A stretch of 64,000 nt of DNA, taken from the NCBI GenBank assembly GCA_002483365.1, contig DLHT01000011.1:310001-374000 (forward strand), written 5' to 3'. The translations under genes and the position numbers were made by a program. This document shows, in pieces, positions 17,173 through 25,739 of the stretch (positions are counted from its first letter, which is position 1; each line of letters begins with the position of its first letter). The stretch comes from Cellvibrio sp. UBA7661 (GTDB lineage: Bacteria; Pseudomonadota; Gammaproteobacteria; Pseudomonadales; Cellvibrionaceae). A model generated the notes under the pieces. It was not told the origin of the DNA. It saw only the letters and a program-made list of their open reading frames with translations, and ran no database searches.

Positions 17173-17213
17173 GTCTGCAAATGAGCATAACTTGCTACGC
17201 AAGTCTGCAAATT
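17171..17213 (+). repeat. Short direct repeat at the end of the photolyase-family gene
   Basis: The 12-mer aagtctgcaaat occurs twice, 31 nt apart, spanning the stop codon. It is probably a local duplication. Confidence 0.5.
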
Positions 17214-17253
17214 AACACCTAAACTTTGGATAGGTTTATGGTAGGTGATGCTC

Positions 17254-17877
17254 ATGCTGGAAATTACTGAATACAGCAAATTTCTTATCAGTCTTTTGGC
17301 GATTGTCGATCCACTCGGCGCTATTCCGGTATTTATCGCGCTAACAGTCCATCAAAGCGATGAACAACAGGGTAAAACAGCTCGCCTTACGATTATTTCT
17401 GTTTTTGCAGCGTTGATGGTTGCGTTATTACTTGGTGAATGGATCCTTTGGGCATTTGGAATCAGCATTGATGCATTTCGCTGCGCAGGTGGCATTATTC
17501 TGCTGTTAATGGGCTTGACGATGTTACAGTCCAGAGGGCATTCGCCCGAGGACATTGAAGCGGCGCAAGATGAAACCATTGCATTGGTTCCCTTGACGAT
17601 GCCGTTACTTGCCGGGCCGGGTGCTATGAGTGCAGTCATTGTTTACGCGCACCAATCCAATTCTATTCTGCATTATGTAGCGATCACCGGTTGTATTTTG
17701 CTTGTCAGCGGTTCGCTGTGGTTATGCTTTAAATTTTTACCCTGGTTTCGTCAGCACTTAAGTAAGCGCAGTATTGTGATGTCTACGCGAGTAATGGGTC
17801 TGTTGTTAGCGGCAATTGCAGTAGAGTTTATTGCGGGAGGCATTAAAGGGCTTTTTCCGCAGTTGTTTATTGGTTAA
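17254..17877 (+). CDS. MarC family inner-membrane protein
   Basis: 207 residues with six hydrophobic segments. It matches the MarC/YhgN family: N-terminal ITEYSKFLISLLAIVDPLGAIPVF and central AQDETIALVPLTMPLLAGPGAMSAVI. The physiological role of MarC proteins is unknown; E. coli MarC is not the multidrug-resistance factor its name suggests. Starts are possible at 17248 and 17254; the RBS-like taggtg at 17242-17247 favours 17254. No operon partner is obvious. Confidence 0.85.
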   Translation: MLEITEYSKFLISLLAIVDPLGAIPVFIALTVHQSDEQQGKTARLTIISVFAALMVALLLGEWILWAFGISIDAFRCAGGIILLLMGLTMLQSRGHSPEDIEAAQDETIALVPLTMPLLAGPGAMSAVIVYAHQSNSILHYVAITGCILLVSGSLWLCFKFLPWFRQHLSKRSIVMSTRVMGLLLAAIAVEFIAGGIKGLFPQLFIG

Positions 17878-18046
17878 TGCATTCGCTAAAAAAAGTTAAA
17901 CCTGTGCCAATGCTGTCTCATTCAGTCTATGATCCATTTATAAATATAATTTCGGCAAGTGCTGTTTGGTCGTCCTTCGTTATAAAAATTTCTAATCGCA
18001 CATGATAAAACATTATGTTTTTATCGAAAGAAAGAAGAGACTGGCT

Positions 18047-19666
18047 ATGTTCAAAATCCGCTGGATAATTACATCGATTGCTATCATTTTATCAAGTCAC
18101 CATATTCACGCTGAATCGGTAGAGCGTGAGCAAGTGCTTTACGCGATGAAAACGGCTAGTCAGTTTATGCTGGAAAAAGCCAGTTATCGCGGCGGTTTTG
18201 TGTGGTCTTATTTGCCCGATTTTTCACGGCAGTGGGGAGAACTTGAAGCGCGGCGCACAATGATTTGGATGCAACCGCCCGGCACAGCAAGTGTGGGGCA
18301 TCTTATGTTAGATGCCTATCACGCTACACGCGATGAATTTTATTATCAAGCTGCACAAAAAATTGCGACGGCAATTATATTTGCACAACACCCGAGTGGT
18401 GGATGGAATTATGTGGCGGATTACGCAGGAGAAGCATCGTTAAAAGAGTGGTACGCAACAATTGGTAAAAATGCCTGGCGATTGGAAGAGTTTCAACATT
18501 ACTACGGTAATGCAACGTTTGATGATTCAGGTACTGCAGAAGCAGCAAAGTTTTTATTGCGATTGTATCTGGAGAAGCGTGATGCAATTTATCGAGAGCC
18601 GTTCTATAAGGCAATTGATTTTGTATTAAACAGCCAATATCCCATCGGCGGTTGGCCGCAGCGTTTTCCGTTAATTAAAAAATCTTCTCGAATTGAGGGT
18701 CAGGATTATTCATCGTTTATTACCTTTAACGATGATGTCGCCGCAGAGAATATTGATTTTTTATTAATGTGCTACCAAACATTAGGTGAGACTCGTGTGC
18801 GGGAGCCTATCATTCGTGCGATGAATGCATTTATCGTTACACAACAGGGGCAACCACATCCTGGTTGGGCACTGCAATATACAACAGAGCTACAGCCAGC
18901 CTCCGCACGCTCATATGAGCCGCGCAGTTTGCATACACCGACAACTGCAGAAAATATCAAGCAACTGATTAAGTTTTATCGATTGACTGGTGAAACAAAA
19001 TTTCTCGCACGTATTCCAGAGGCATTAGACTGGCTTGATTCCTTAACCACTAAAGATACCGCACTACTGGAAGGCCGCACACATCCGGCATTCATTGAGC
19101 TTGAAACTGGAAAAGCGATTTATACGCACAGACGTGGTACTAATGTCACAACGGGCGAATATTATTTGGATCACACGCAAGGCAACATGCTGGCGCATTA
19201 CAAATCAGCGGCCACTATACCTCTTAGTGAGCTACGCGAGGCGTATCGCAGCGTATTGGCCATTCCTGTCAATGAAGTAAATCGTCATTCACCCTTGCGT
19301 GAGTTGTCGCAGATTGAATTGCCAAAATATTTCACACTCGACAAAGTCAGTTTTTCAGATTTGAACTTACGTATGCAGGTTGAAAAAGCAGGCGCATCTA
19401 CAGTAAGTCTGCAAAGAGAGGTTAAAACACTGCTCGATAGCCTTAATTCCCATGGTTATTGGCCAGCGCCTTTGTATTACACCACCAATCCTTATCGCGG
19501 CACGCCAAAGGGGAATAAAAATAATAGCAATCGTTACGCCAATACCATGGTGGGGGATGAATGGGATACATCGCCTTTTCCTGTTAAAAAGCCGGTTATG
19601 GGAATTTCTACCGGTACTTATATCCGCAACATGGGTACGTTAATACGTTATTTGGAGCAAAAATAA
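18047..19666 (+). CDS. Secreted pectate lyase, PL10-like
   Basis: 539 residues from ATG 18047, chosen because an RBS-like agaag precedes it and a signal peptide then begins at once (hydrophobic ITSIAIILSSHHIHA). The catalytic region resembles polysaccharide lyase family 10: NSQYPIGGWPQRFPL, FITFNDDVAAENIDFLL, HPGWALQY, and a later ELETGKAIYTHR corresponding to the family segment before the catalytic end. PL10 enzymes cleave polygalacturonate by Ca2+-dependent beta-elimination. The protein is longer than a lone PL10 domain; about 140 C-terminal residues are unassigned. It has no carbohydrate-binding module or Ser-rich linker, unusual for a Cellvibrio-type enzyme. Confidence 0.75.
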   Translation: MFKIRWIITSIAIILSSHHIHAESVEREQVLYAMKTASQFMLEKASYRGGFVWSYLPDFSRQWGELEARRTMIWMQPPGTASVGHLMLDAYHATRDEFYYQAAQKIATAIIFAQHPSGGWNYVADYAGEASLKEWYATIGKNAWRLEEFQHYYGNATFDDSGTAEAAKFLLRLYLEKRDAIYREPFYKAIDFVLNSQYPIGGWPQRFPLIKKSSRIEGQDYSSFITFNDDVAAENIDFLLMCYQTLGETRVREPIIRAMNAFIVTQQGQPHPGWALQYTTELQPASARSYEPRSLHTPTTAENIKQLIKFYRLTGETKFLARIPEALDWLDSLTTKDTALLEGRTHPAFIELETGKAIYTHRRGTNVTTGEYYLDHTQGNMLAHYKSAATIPLSELREAYRSVLAIPVNEVNRHSPLRELSQIELPKYFTLDKVSFSDLNLRMQVEKAGASTVSLQREVKTLLDSLNSHGYWPAPLYYTTNPYRGTPKGNKNNSNRYANTMVGDEWDTSPFPVKKPVMGISTGTYIRNMGTLIRYLEQK

Positions 19667-19869
19667 CCTGCATCAGCGCTATCAGTGTGGCAGTGTGCTG
19701 ATAGTAGAGTAAAATTTTTCGTACAAAAAATAGCCCATCCTGCAGTAAGCCTTTATTTTTCATCAAAAATGTGGACAATTGCGCGCCATTTTTGCGGTTT
19801 TAGGCGCGTATTGATCCCGCTTTCTATTCACCGGACCTTCTACTCAGGGGGGGTTCGCACACAGTAAGA

Positions 19870-21798
19870 GTGAATATATTGAATACTTCCGAATCAGCAG
19901 GCCAATGGTCCGCACGTAAATCAGCCGAGCTTTATGGGGTTGATGAATGGAGTAATGGTTACTTTGGCGTTTCTGACAAGGGGGAGGTTCTCGTACGTGC
20001 ACCCGGTGCAGAAGGTGATGCCAGTGTCTCTTTAATGGAGATTGTCGATGGGCTGCAGCAGCGTGGACTGCAAATGCCGGTATTGTTGCGCCTTGAAAAC
20101 ATTCTCGATTCCCGTATTGGCATCCTCAACGATTCTTTCTCCCAAGCGATAGAAGCGAGCGGCTACCGTGGCCAATATCGCGGTGCATTCCCCATCAAAG
20201 TAAACCAACAGAGTCATGTTATTGCCGAGATCGCACGTTTCGGTGAACGTTTCAACCATGGCTTGGAAGCGGGTAGTAAAGCGGAACTGATGATTGCATT
20301 GGCTACGTTAACCAACCGAAATAGTTTAATTATTTGTAACGGCTACAAAGATGCAGAATTTATTTCTTTGGGGTTGCAAGCACGCAAATTAGGTTTCAAA
20401 GTCTTTTTTGTATTGGAAACTCTCAGTGAGTTGCAATCGGTTATCGAGCGCAGCCGTGCGATGGATGTTGAACCATTGATTGGTGTGCGGTTGAAATTAT
20501 CAACCAAAGTAGAGGGGCATTGGAGTGAGGACAGTGGCGACCGCAGTTTATTCGGGTTAAATACCAATGAGCTGGTAACGGTTATTGATACGTTGCGTGA
20601 GGCCAATTTATTAAATTGCTTTCAGTTGCTGCATTTTCATTTAGGATCGCAGATTCCCAATATTCGCAGCATACGTGCGGGTGTGTTGGAAGCCTGCCGT
20701 TATTACATTGAGTTGGTGGGTGAGGGTGCGCCCCTGGGTTATCTTGACTTGGGCGGCGGCCTTGCGATTGATTATGATGGTACCTGCAGCACCAACGGGC
20801 ACAGTCGAAATTATTCAGTAAAAGAATATTGTATTGATGTGGTTGAAGCTATCCAGGAAAGTTTGGATGAACACCAAATTCCACATCCAACTATTGTTAC
20901 CGAGTCAGGCCGGGCGACGGTTGCCCACACATCGGTGTTGTTATTTAACATCCTTGATGTCACTCATTTTGAGCCAACGGCAATGCCTGAGACTTTGCCG
21001 GCTGGCTGCCATGAAATGATAGAAAATCTCTGGCATACACTTTCCATTATTCGTTTGGACAATTTGCAAGAGTCGTATAACGACGTGATGTACTATCGCG
21101 ACAAAATTCGCGATCTTTTTCACTCCGGCGATGTCAGTTTGCGGCATCGGGTGTTGGGTGAAAATATTTATCTTGCAGCATTACAAAAAATTGCAGCGCA
21201 ATTGCCCAATATGAAACGCATCCCCGCTGAGTTGGAAAGCTTGCCGAAGTTATTGGCCGATATTTATTACGGCAATTTCAGTGTATTTCAATCTTTGCCT
21301 GATTCATGGGCAATAGGTCAAATTTTTCCAGTGATGCCTATTCATCGCTTGGATGAAGAGCCTACCCGCCAAGCCATCATTGCTGATCTAACTTGTGATT
21401 GCGATGGAAAGTTGCAGCGGTTTGCGACGGCAGAAGGTGAATCAACTACATTGCCCTTACATCCAATCAAGGCGGGAGAAGAATATTATCTCGGTGTTTT
21501 TCTGGTGGGTGCATATCAGGAAACACTGGGCGATTTACATAATTTATTTGGCGATACCAATGTTGCCAGTGTGCGTATCAATGCAGACAACAGCATTGAT
21601 TTTGTCCACGAGTTGCATGGTGACAGTATTGCGGATGTGTTGAGCTACGTTGAATACAAACCAAATTCGCTTTATGAGCAATTTCGTAAAACTGCAGAGC
21701 AGGCAGTGCGCGATGGTGTTATCAGTGTTGCTGATCGCCAGGACATGCTTGCGGCCTATTCAGAAGGCCTACGTGGCTATACCTATTTTGAGAAATAA
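19870..21798 (+). CDS. speA: Biosynthetic arginine decarboxylase
   Basis: 642 residues, close to E. coli SpeA (658). It converts arginine to agmatine with PLP and Mg2+. The PLP lysine lies in GAFPIKVNQQ, the phosphate-binding glycines in YLDLGGGLAIDYDG, and the barrel motif is HFHLGSQIPNIRSI; the helical insertion and C-terminal domain follow. The start is GTG at 19870; there is no strong RBS, and TTG 19879 is possible. It heads a rightward cluster with the carboxyspermidine enzymes, and its product is the substrate of aguA at 48.5 kb. Confidence 0.95.
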   Translation: MNILNTSESAGQWSARKSAELYGVDEWSNGYFGVSDKGEVLVRAPGAEGDASVSLMEIVDGLQQRGLQMPVLLRLENILDSRIGILNDSFSQAIEASGYRGQYRGAFPIKVNQQSHVIAEIARFGERFNHGLEAGSKAELMIALATLTNRNSLIICNGYKDAEFISLGLQARKLGFKVFFVLETLSELQSVIERSRAMDVEPLIGVRLKLSTKVEGHWSEDSGDRSLFGLNTNELVTVIDTLREANLLNCFQLLHFHLGSQIPNIRSIRAGVLEACRYYIELVGEGAPLGYLDLGGGLAIDYDGTCSTNGHSRNYSVKEYCIDVVEAIQESLDEHQIPHPTIVTESGRATVAHTSVLLFNILDVTHFEPTAMPETLPAGCHEMIENLWHTLSIIRLDNLQESYNDVMYYRDKIRDLFHSGDVSLRHRVLGENIYLAALQKIAAQLPNMKRIPAELESLPKLLADIYYGNFSVFQSLPDSWAIGQIFPVMPIHRLDEEPTRQAIIADLTCDCDGKLQRFATAEGESTTLPLHPIKAGEEYYLGVFLVGAYQETLGDLHNLFGDTNVASVRINADNSIDFVHELHGDSIADVLSYVEYKPNSLYEQFRKTAEQAVRDGVISVADRQDMLAAYSEGLRGYTYFEK

Positions 21799-21824
21799 AT
21801 TTTTACCTTAGTGGGAGACTAAAC

Positions 21825-23024
21825 ATGGCAAAAGTGCTGATCATTGGTGCAGGTGGTGTAAGTGGTGTTGTAGTGCATAAATGCGCACAGCTACCTGAGG
21901 TTTTTTCAGAGATTGTTCTGGCAAGCCGCACTGAATCAAAATGCAAAGCAATTGCCGCGCAATTAAATCGCCCCATTAAAACGGCACGGGTAGATGCCGA
22001 TAATGTGCCTGAGCTGGTTGCATTGATTAATGCTGAAAAACCCGATCTGGTCATTAACGTTGCCTTGCCGTATCAGGATCTCACCATTATGGATGCCTGT
22101 TTGGAAACCGGAGTGGACTATCTGGATACGGCTAACTATGAACCGCTGGATACCGCGAAATTTGAATACTCATGGCAGTGGGCATATCAGGATAAATTTA
22201 AAAATGCAGGGTTAACGGCTCTGTTGGGTTCCGGTTTTGATCCCGGTGTAACTAATGTGTATACCGCCTATTTGAAAAAACATTATTTCGATGAAATTCA
22301 TTATCTGGATATTATCGATTGTAATGCGGGTGATCATGGTTTGCCGTTTGCAACCAATTTCAATCCTGAAATTAATATCCGTGAAGTAACAGCGAACGGC
22401 CGCTATTGGGAAAGTGGTCAGTGGGTAGAAACACCGCCGTTGTCGGTTAATCAGGTGTTTGATTTCCCGGCAGAAATTGGCCCCAAAAAAATCTACATGA
22501 TGTACCACGAAGAGCTTGAATCTCTGGTAAAACATTTTCCGGAAATTAAACGTGCGCGTTTTTGGATGACGTTCTCTGACAATTATTTAAAGCATTTGGA
22601 AGTGTTGGGCAATGTGGGCATGACCGGCATTGAACCCATTATGTTTGAAGGTCGCGAAATAGTACCGCTGCAATTTTTGAAAGCATTGTTACCTGATCCT
22701 GCGAGCCTTGGCCCTTTAACCAAAGGTAAAACCTGCATTGGATGTTTCGCACAAGGCCTCAAAGATGGCAAACCCGTCGCTATGTTTGTTTATAACGTAT
22801 GTGATCATCAGGAATGCTACCGCGAAGTAAAATCCCAAGCGATTTCTTACACCACCGGTGTGCCGGCCATGATCGGGGCAAAAATGATTCTGGAAGGTAA
22901 ATGGAAAAAGCCTGGCGTATGGAACATGGAGCAATACGATCCTGATCCTTTTATGGAAGACTTGAATAAATACGGTTTGCCTTGGCAGGTTGTTGAAGTG
23001 GATCCCAGCGCAATCAATAAATAA
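21825..23024 (+). CDS. Carboxynorspermidine/carboxyspermidine dehydrogenase
   Basis: 399 residues. A saccharopine-dehydrogenase-like Rossmann fold (VLIIGAGGVSGVVVHKCAQL) is followed by DYLDTANYEP and a C-terminal domain. It condenses aspartate beta-semialdehyde with putrescine (or 1,3-diaminopropane) and reduces the imine with NADPH to carboxyspermidine (or carboxynorspermidine). The assignment rests on the fold, the length and direct pairing with the decarboxylase downstream. RBS gtgggag lies 8 nt before ATG; 26 nt separate it from speA, so the genes are probably cotranscribed. Confidence 0.9.
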   Translation: MAKVLIIGAGGVSGVVVHKCAQLPEVFSEIVLASRTESKCKAIAAQLNRPIKTARVDADNVPELVALINAEKPDLVINVALPYQDLTIMDACLETGVDYLDTANYEPLDTAKFEYSWQWAYQDKFKNAGLTALLGSGFDPGVTNVYTAYLKKHYFDEIHYLDIIDCNAGDHGLPFATNFNPEINIREVTANGRYWESGQWVETPPLSVNQVFDFPAEIGPKKIYMMYHEELESLVKHFPEIKRARFWMTFSDNYLKHLEVLGNVGMTGIEPIMFEGREIVPLQFLKALLPDPASLGPLTKGKTCIGCFAQGLKDGKPVAMFVYNVCDHQECYREVKSQAISYTTGVPAMIGAKMILEGKWKKPGVWNMEQYDPDPFMEDLNKYGLPWQVVEVDPSAINK

Positions 23025-23052
23025 TCGTTACCGTCAATAAACATATGCGTAG

Positions 23053-23077
23053 GTTGGGGTGAGGGACGAACCCCAAC
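23053..23077. repeat. REP-like palindromic element
   Basis: gttggggt-gagggacg-aaccccaac forms an 8-9-bp stem. Together with the preceding tgcgtag it strongly recalls the intergenic element of the type GTAGGTTGGGTTGAGCGAAG seen scattered in many proteobacterial genomes. It lies between the dehydrogenase and decarboxylase genes. Only one copy is seen in this window. Confidence 0.55.
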
Positions 23078-23129
23078 AGGCCTATACCGAACCTCAGCTG
23101 TCTATAGCGAATTCCAACTGGCGTGATCC

Positions 23130-24317
23130 ATGAATAAACGCGAATACTTTACCCACTTTAATCCTGCACGTGTGCCGTCACCTTGTTTTGTGATCGACAA
23201 AGCGGCAGTGGAAGATAATTTAAAAATTTTGCACCGTGTTCAGCGTGAAAGTGGAGCAAAAGTGTTGGCTGCGCTCAAGGCATTTTCTTGTTGGAGTCTT
23301 GCGCCTTTATTTCGTGAGTATCTTTCCGGAACCTGCGCCAGCGGTTTGCATGAGGCGCTGTTGGGCCGTGAAGAATTCGGTGGTGAGGTGCATTGTTATT
23401 CTGCAGCGTACAAAGAGAGTGACCTCAAGCAAATTTTGGAAGTGGCTGACCATGTGGTATTTAATTCTGTATCGCAATGGGTGCAATTTAAAACGATGGC
23501 GTTAGCAGCACAGCAGCGTCGGCCGGAGCTGCAATTTGGTTTGCGTATTAATCCTGAGCACTCGGAAGGTACAACGCCATTGTACGATCCCTGTGCGCCT
23601 TGTTCGCGTATGGGCGTTCCTATTGCAGCGCTGGATGCCGCTATAGAAGTTGATTCGTCTTTCTTGCAGGGGATATCCGGCTTTCATTTTCATACGCTGT
23701 GTCAGCAAGATCTGCCACCGCTTGATCGCACATTGAGTGCAGTCGTTAGAAAATTTGGCAAATATTTCAGGCACATTAGCTGGATAAATTTTGGCGGTGG
23801 TCACCATATATCGCGTGAAGATTATCAGGTTGATGATTTAATCGATATGCTCAAAAATTTTCAGGCGAATTACGATCTGCAAGTGTACCTGGAACCAGGT
23901 GAAGCGGTTGCGATCCGCAGTGGTGTGTTGGTGACAGCAGTATTGGACATCACCTGGAACAGCATGGCGCAAGCGATATTGGATACCTCGGCAACCTGTC
24001 ATATGCCCGATGTACTGGAGATGCCGTATCGTGCAGATATTTTAGGTGCAGGTTTACCAAATGAATTTGCCCACACATATCGTTTAGGCGGTATGACTTG
24101 TTTGGCCGGTGATGTGATTGGCGACTATTCATTTACGCAGCCTTTGCAAATTGGCCAGCGTTTGATGTTTGATGATATGGCGCACTACACCATGGTAAAA
24201 ACCACTACGTTTAATGGCATTAATTTGCCTTCAATTGCTGTTTGGGATTCTCGCACAAATGAGCTGGATATTATCCGCGAATTTGGTTACAGCGATTTCA
24301 AACAGCGTCTTTCGTAA
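23130..24317 (+). CDS. nspC: Carboxynorspermidine/carboxyspermidine decarboxylase
   Basis: 395 residues. This alanine-racemase-fold, PLP-dependent enzyme removes CO2 from carboxyspermidine to give spermidine (or norspermidine from the C3 analogue). The PLP lysine is in VLAALKAFSCW, the phosphate-binding segment is NFGGGHHISREDY, and EPGEAVAIRSG and the substrate cysteine region (SATCHMPDVLEMPYR) follow the family pattern. The REP-like element lies upstream. It is third in the speA cluster. Confidence 0.92.
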   Translation: MNKREYFTHFNPARVPSPCFVIDKAAVEDNLKILHRVQRESGAKVLAALKAFSCWSLAPLFREYLSGTCASGLHEALLGREEFGGEVHCYSAAYKESDLKQILEVADHVVFNSVSQWVQFKTMALAAQQRRPELQFGLRINPEHSEGTTPLYDPCAPCSRMGVPIAALDAAIEVDSSFLQGISGFHFHTLCQQDLPPLDRTLSAVVRKFGKYFRHISWINFGGGHHISREDYQVDDLIDMLKNFQANYDLQVYLEPGEAVAIRSGVLVTAVLDITWNSMAQAILDTSATCHMPDVLEMPYRADILGAGLPNEFAHTYRLGGMTCLAGDVIGDYSFTQPLQIGQRLMFDDMAHYTMVKTTTFNGINLPSIAVWDSRTNELDIIREFGYSDFKQRLS

Positions 24318-24335
24318 TACTGGCTGGAATTTTTA

Positions 24336-24869
24336 ATGCAAAAAACCTCTGCGTATATTGGCTTGGTTAATCCTAAAAGCCCAACTAATGTCGGCATGGT
24401 CATGCGCGCGGCAGGTTGTTTTGAAGTAGATGCCGTTTTTTATTCTGGTACCCGTTTTGAACGTGCCCGGAAATTTGCGACGGATACCAAAAATGCGCAA
24501 AGTAAAATTCCTTTAACGCATGTTGATAATTTACCGGAAGCACCTATCCATCGTGTATCTACTGATAATGAACCTGCCAATGGTATAAAACGGGTCGCAA
24601 TTGAGTTGATTGAAGGTGCAACACCCCTGATGGATTTTGTTCACCCGGAGCAGGCGTACTATATTTTTGGCCCGGAAGATGGTTCATTAAAAAAAGAAAT
24701 TCTGGACGCGTGCGATCACGTGGTGTACATCCCCACCATTGGTTGCATGAATTTGGCGGCGACGGTTCATGTGGTGCTGTATGACCGGATGAGTAAAGCG
24801 GGTAGGGATGTGATCGACCAAAGGCCTATTTCTGAAAATCGTGATGTGAACAATAAAATACGGATTTGA
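24336..24869 (+). CDS. SpoU/TrmH-family RNA methyltransferase
   Basis: 177 residues. A knotted SPOUT methyltransferase with motif 1 NPKSPTNVGMVMRAAGCF (residues 12-29), motif 2 YYIFGPEDGSL and motif 3 IPTIGCMNLAATVHVVLYDR. Such enzymes methylate ribose 2'-OH of tRNA or rRNA. The exact target is unknown; the length and simple domain layout resemble TrmL, but that is not sufficient to assign it. It lies 18 nt after nspC and may be read through from the polyamine operon. Confidence 0.85.
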   Translation: MQKTSAYIGLVNPKSPTNVGMVMRAAGCFEVDAVFYSGTRFERARKFATDTKNAQSKIPLTHVDNLPEAPIHRVSTDNEPANGIKRVAIELIEGATPLMDFVHPEQAYYIFGPEDGSLKKEILDACDHVVYIPTIGCMNLAATVHVVLYDRMSKAGRDVIDQRPISENRDVNNKIRI

Positions 24870-24945
24870 GTGCTCGTATTTAATTTTCGTTATTTTTTAT
24901 TCCGGTTTTTTTAATTAAAAGTGTGCTTGGTTTTCATGCCGGGCT

Positions 24946-25704
24946 TTACGGCAGGGTTTTATAAAAATAATTGCCGAGCATAATAAAACATATTGTCACT
25001 ATGAGTAGGCGTAATACTTTCGGATTCACTCTAAAGAGATAGTGCGATCCCATCCAGGCTCCAAGTATTTGCCCAACAATCATGGCAAAACCGGCCATCC
25101 ACATAACCTGGTCCGCTAAAATAAAAACAATCAGCGATGCAATGTTGGTGGCGAAATTAAGTGGTTTCGCCATGGCGGTTGCCTTGATTAATTCCAGTCC
25201 ACGTAAACTAACGCCCGCTAGTGCCAGAAAAGAGCCAGTGCCAGGACCAAACATACCATCGTAAACCCCAATGGCAGGAATGACCGTTTTTTGATAAAGC
25301 GCGTTAGATATTCTGGGCTGCCCTGAATCCAGTTTTAAATAGGGTGCGGCAATAAAATACACGGCGATAATGATCAGCACGAGTGGAATTACAAATCCCA
25401 ATACAGCTGCGTCGATAAACTGTACCACCAGTGTGCCAACCGCTGAACCGATAAATGCAGTGATCATCATGGGGCGCATTTCCGCCCAGTGAATTTTTTT
25501 ACGTTTAAATAATAAAAAACTCGATGTGCCAGAACCAAAACTGCTTTGGAATTTATTGGTGCCCAGCGCTGCCAAAGGCGGAACGCCAGAAACAACCAGT
25601 GCAGGAATGGTAATCAAACCGCCGCCGCCTGCAAGCGTGTCCATAAAGCCGGCCACTGCGGCTGCAAAGAATAGAAATACCAATACATCTAACGCAAAAT
25701 CCAT
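24946..25704 (-). CDS. TauE/SafE-family sulfite or organic-anion exporter
   Basis: 252 residues and seven to eight hydrophobic segments. The first repeat opens FMDTLAGGGGLITIPALV and GTNKFQSSFGSG; the second contains YDGMFGPGTGSFLAL. These are the two duplicated motifs of the TauE/SafE (DUF81) family, often linked to export of sulfonate, sulfite or related anions; substrate is unknown here. RBS gaggaat precedes ATG. It lies 35 nt downstream of fumC and is likely cotranscribed with it. Confidence 0.88.
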   Translation of the reverse strand: MDFALDVLVFLFFAAAVAGFMDTLAGGGGLITIPALVVSGVPPLAALGTNKFQSSFGSGTSSFLLFKRKKIHWAEMRPMMITAFIGSAVGTLVVQFIDAAVLGFVIPLVLIIIAVYFIAAPYLKLDSGQPRISNALYQKTVIPAIGVYDGMFGPGTGSFLALAGVSLRGLELIKATAMAKPLNFATNIASLIVFILADQVMWMAGFAMIVGQILGAWMGSHYLFRVNPKVLRLLIVTICFIMLGNYFYKTLP

Positions 25705-25739
25705 TATGGATTATTCCTCAATAGTCCAGTTATTAAAAA

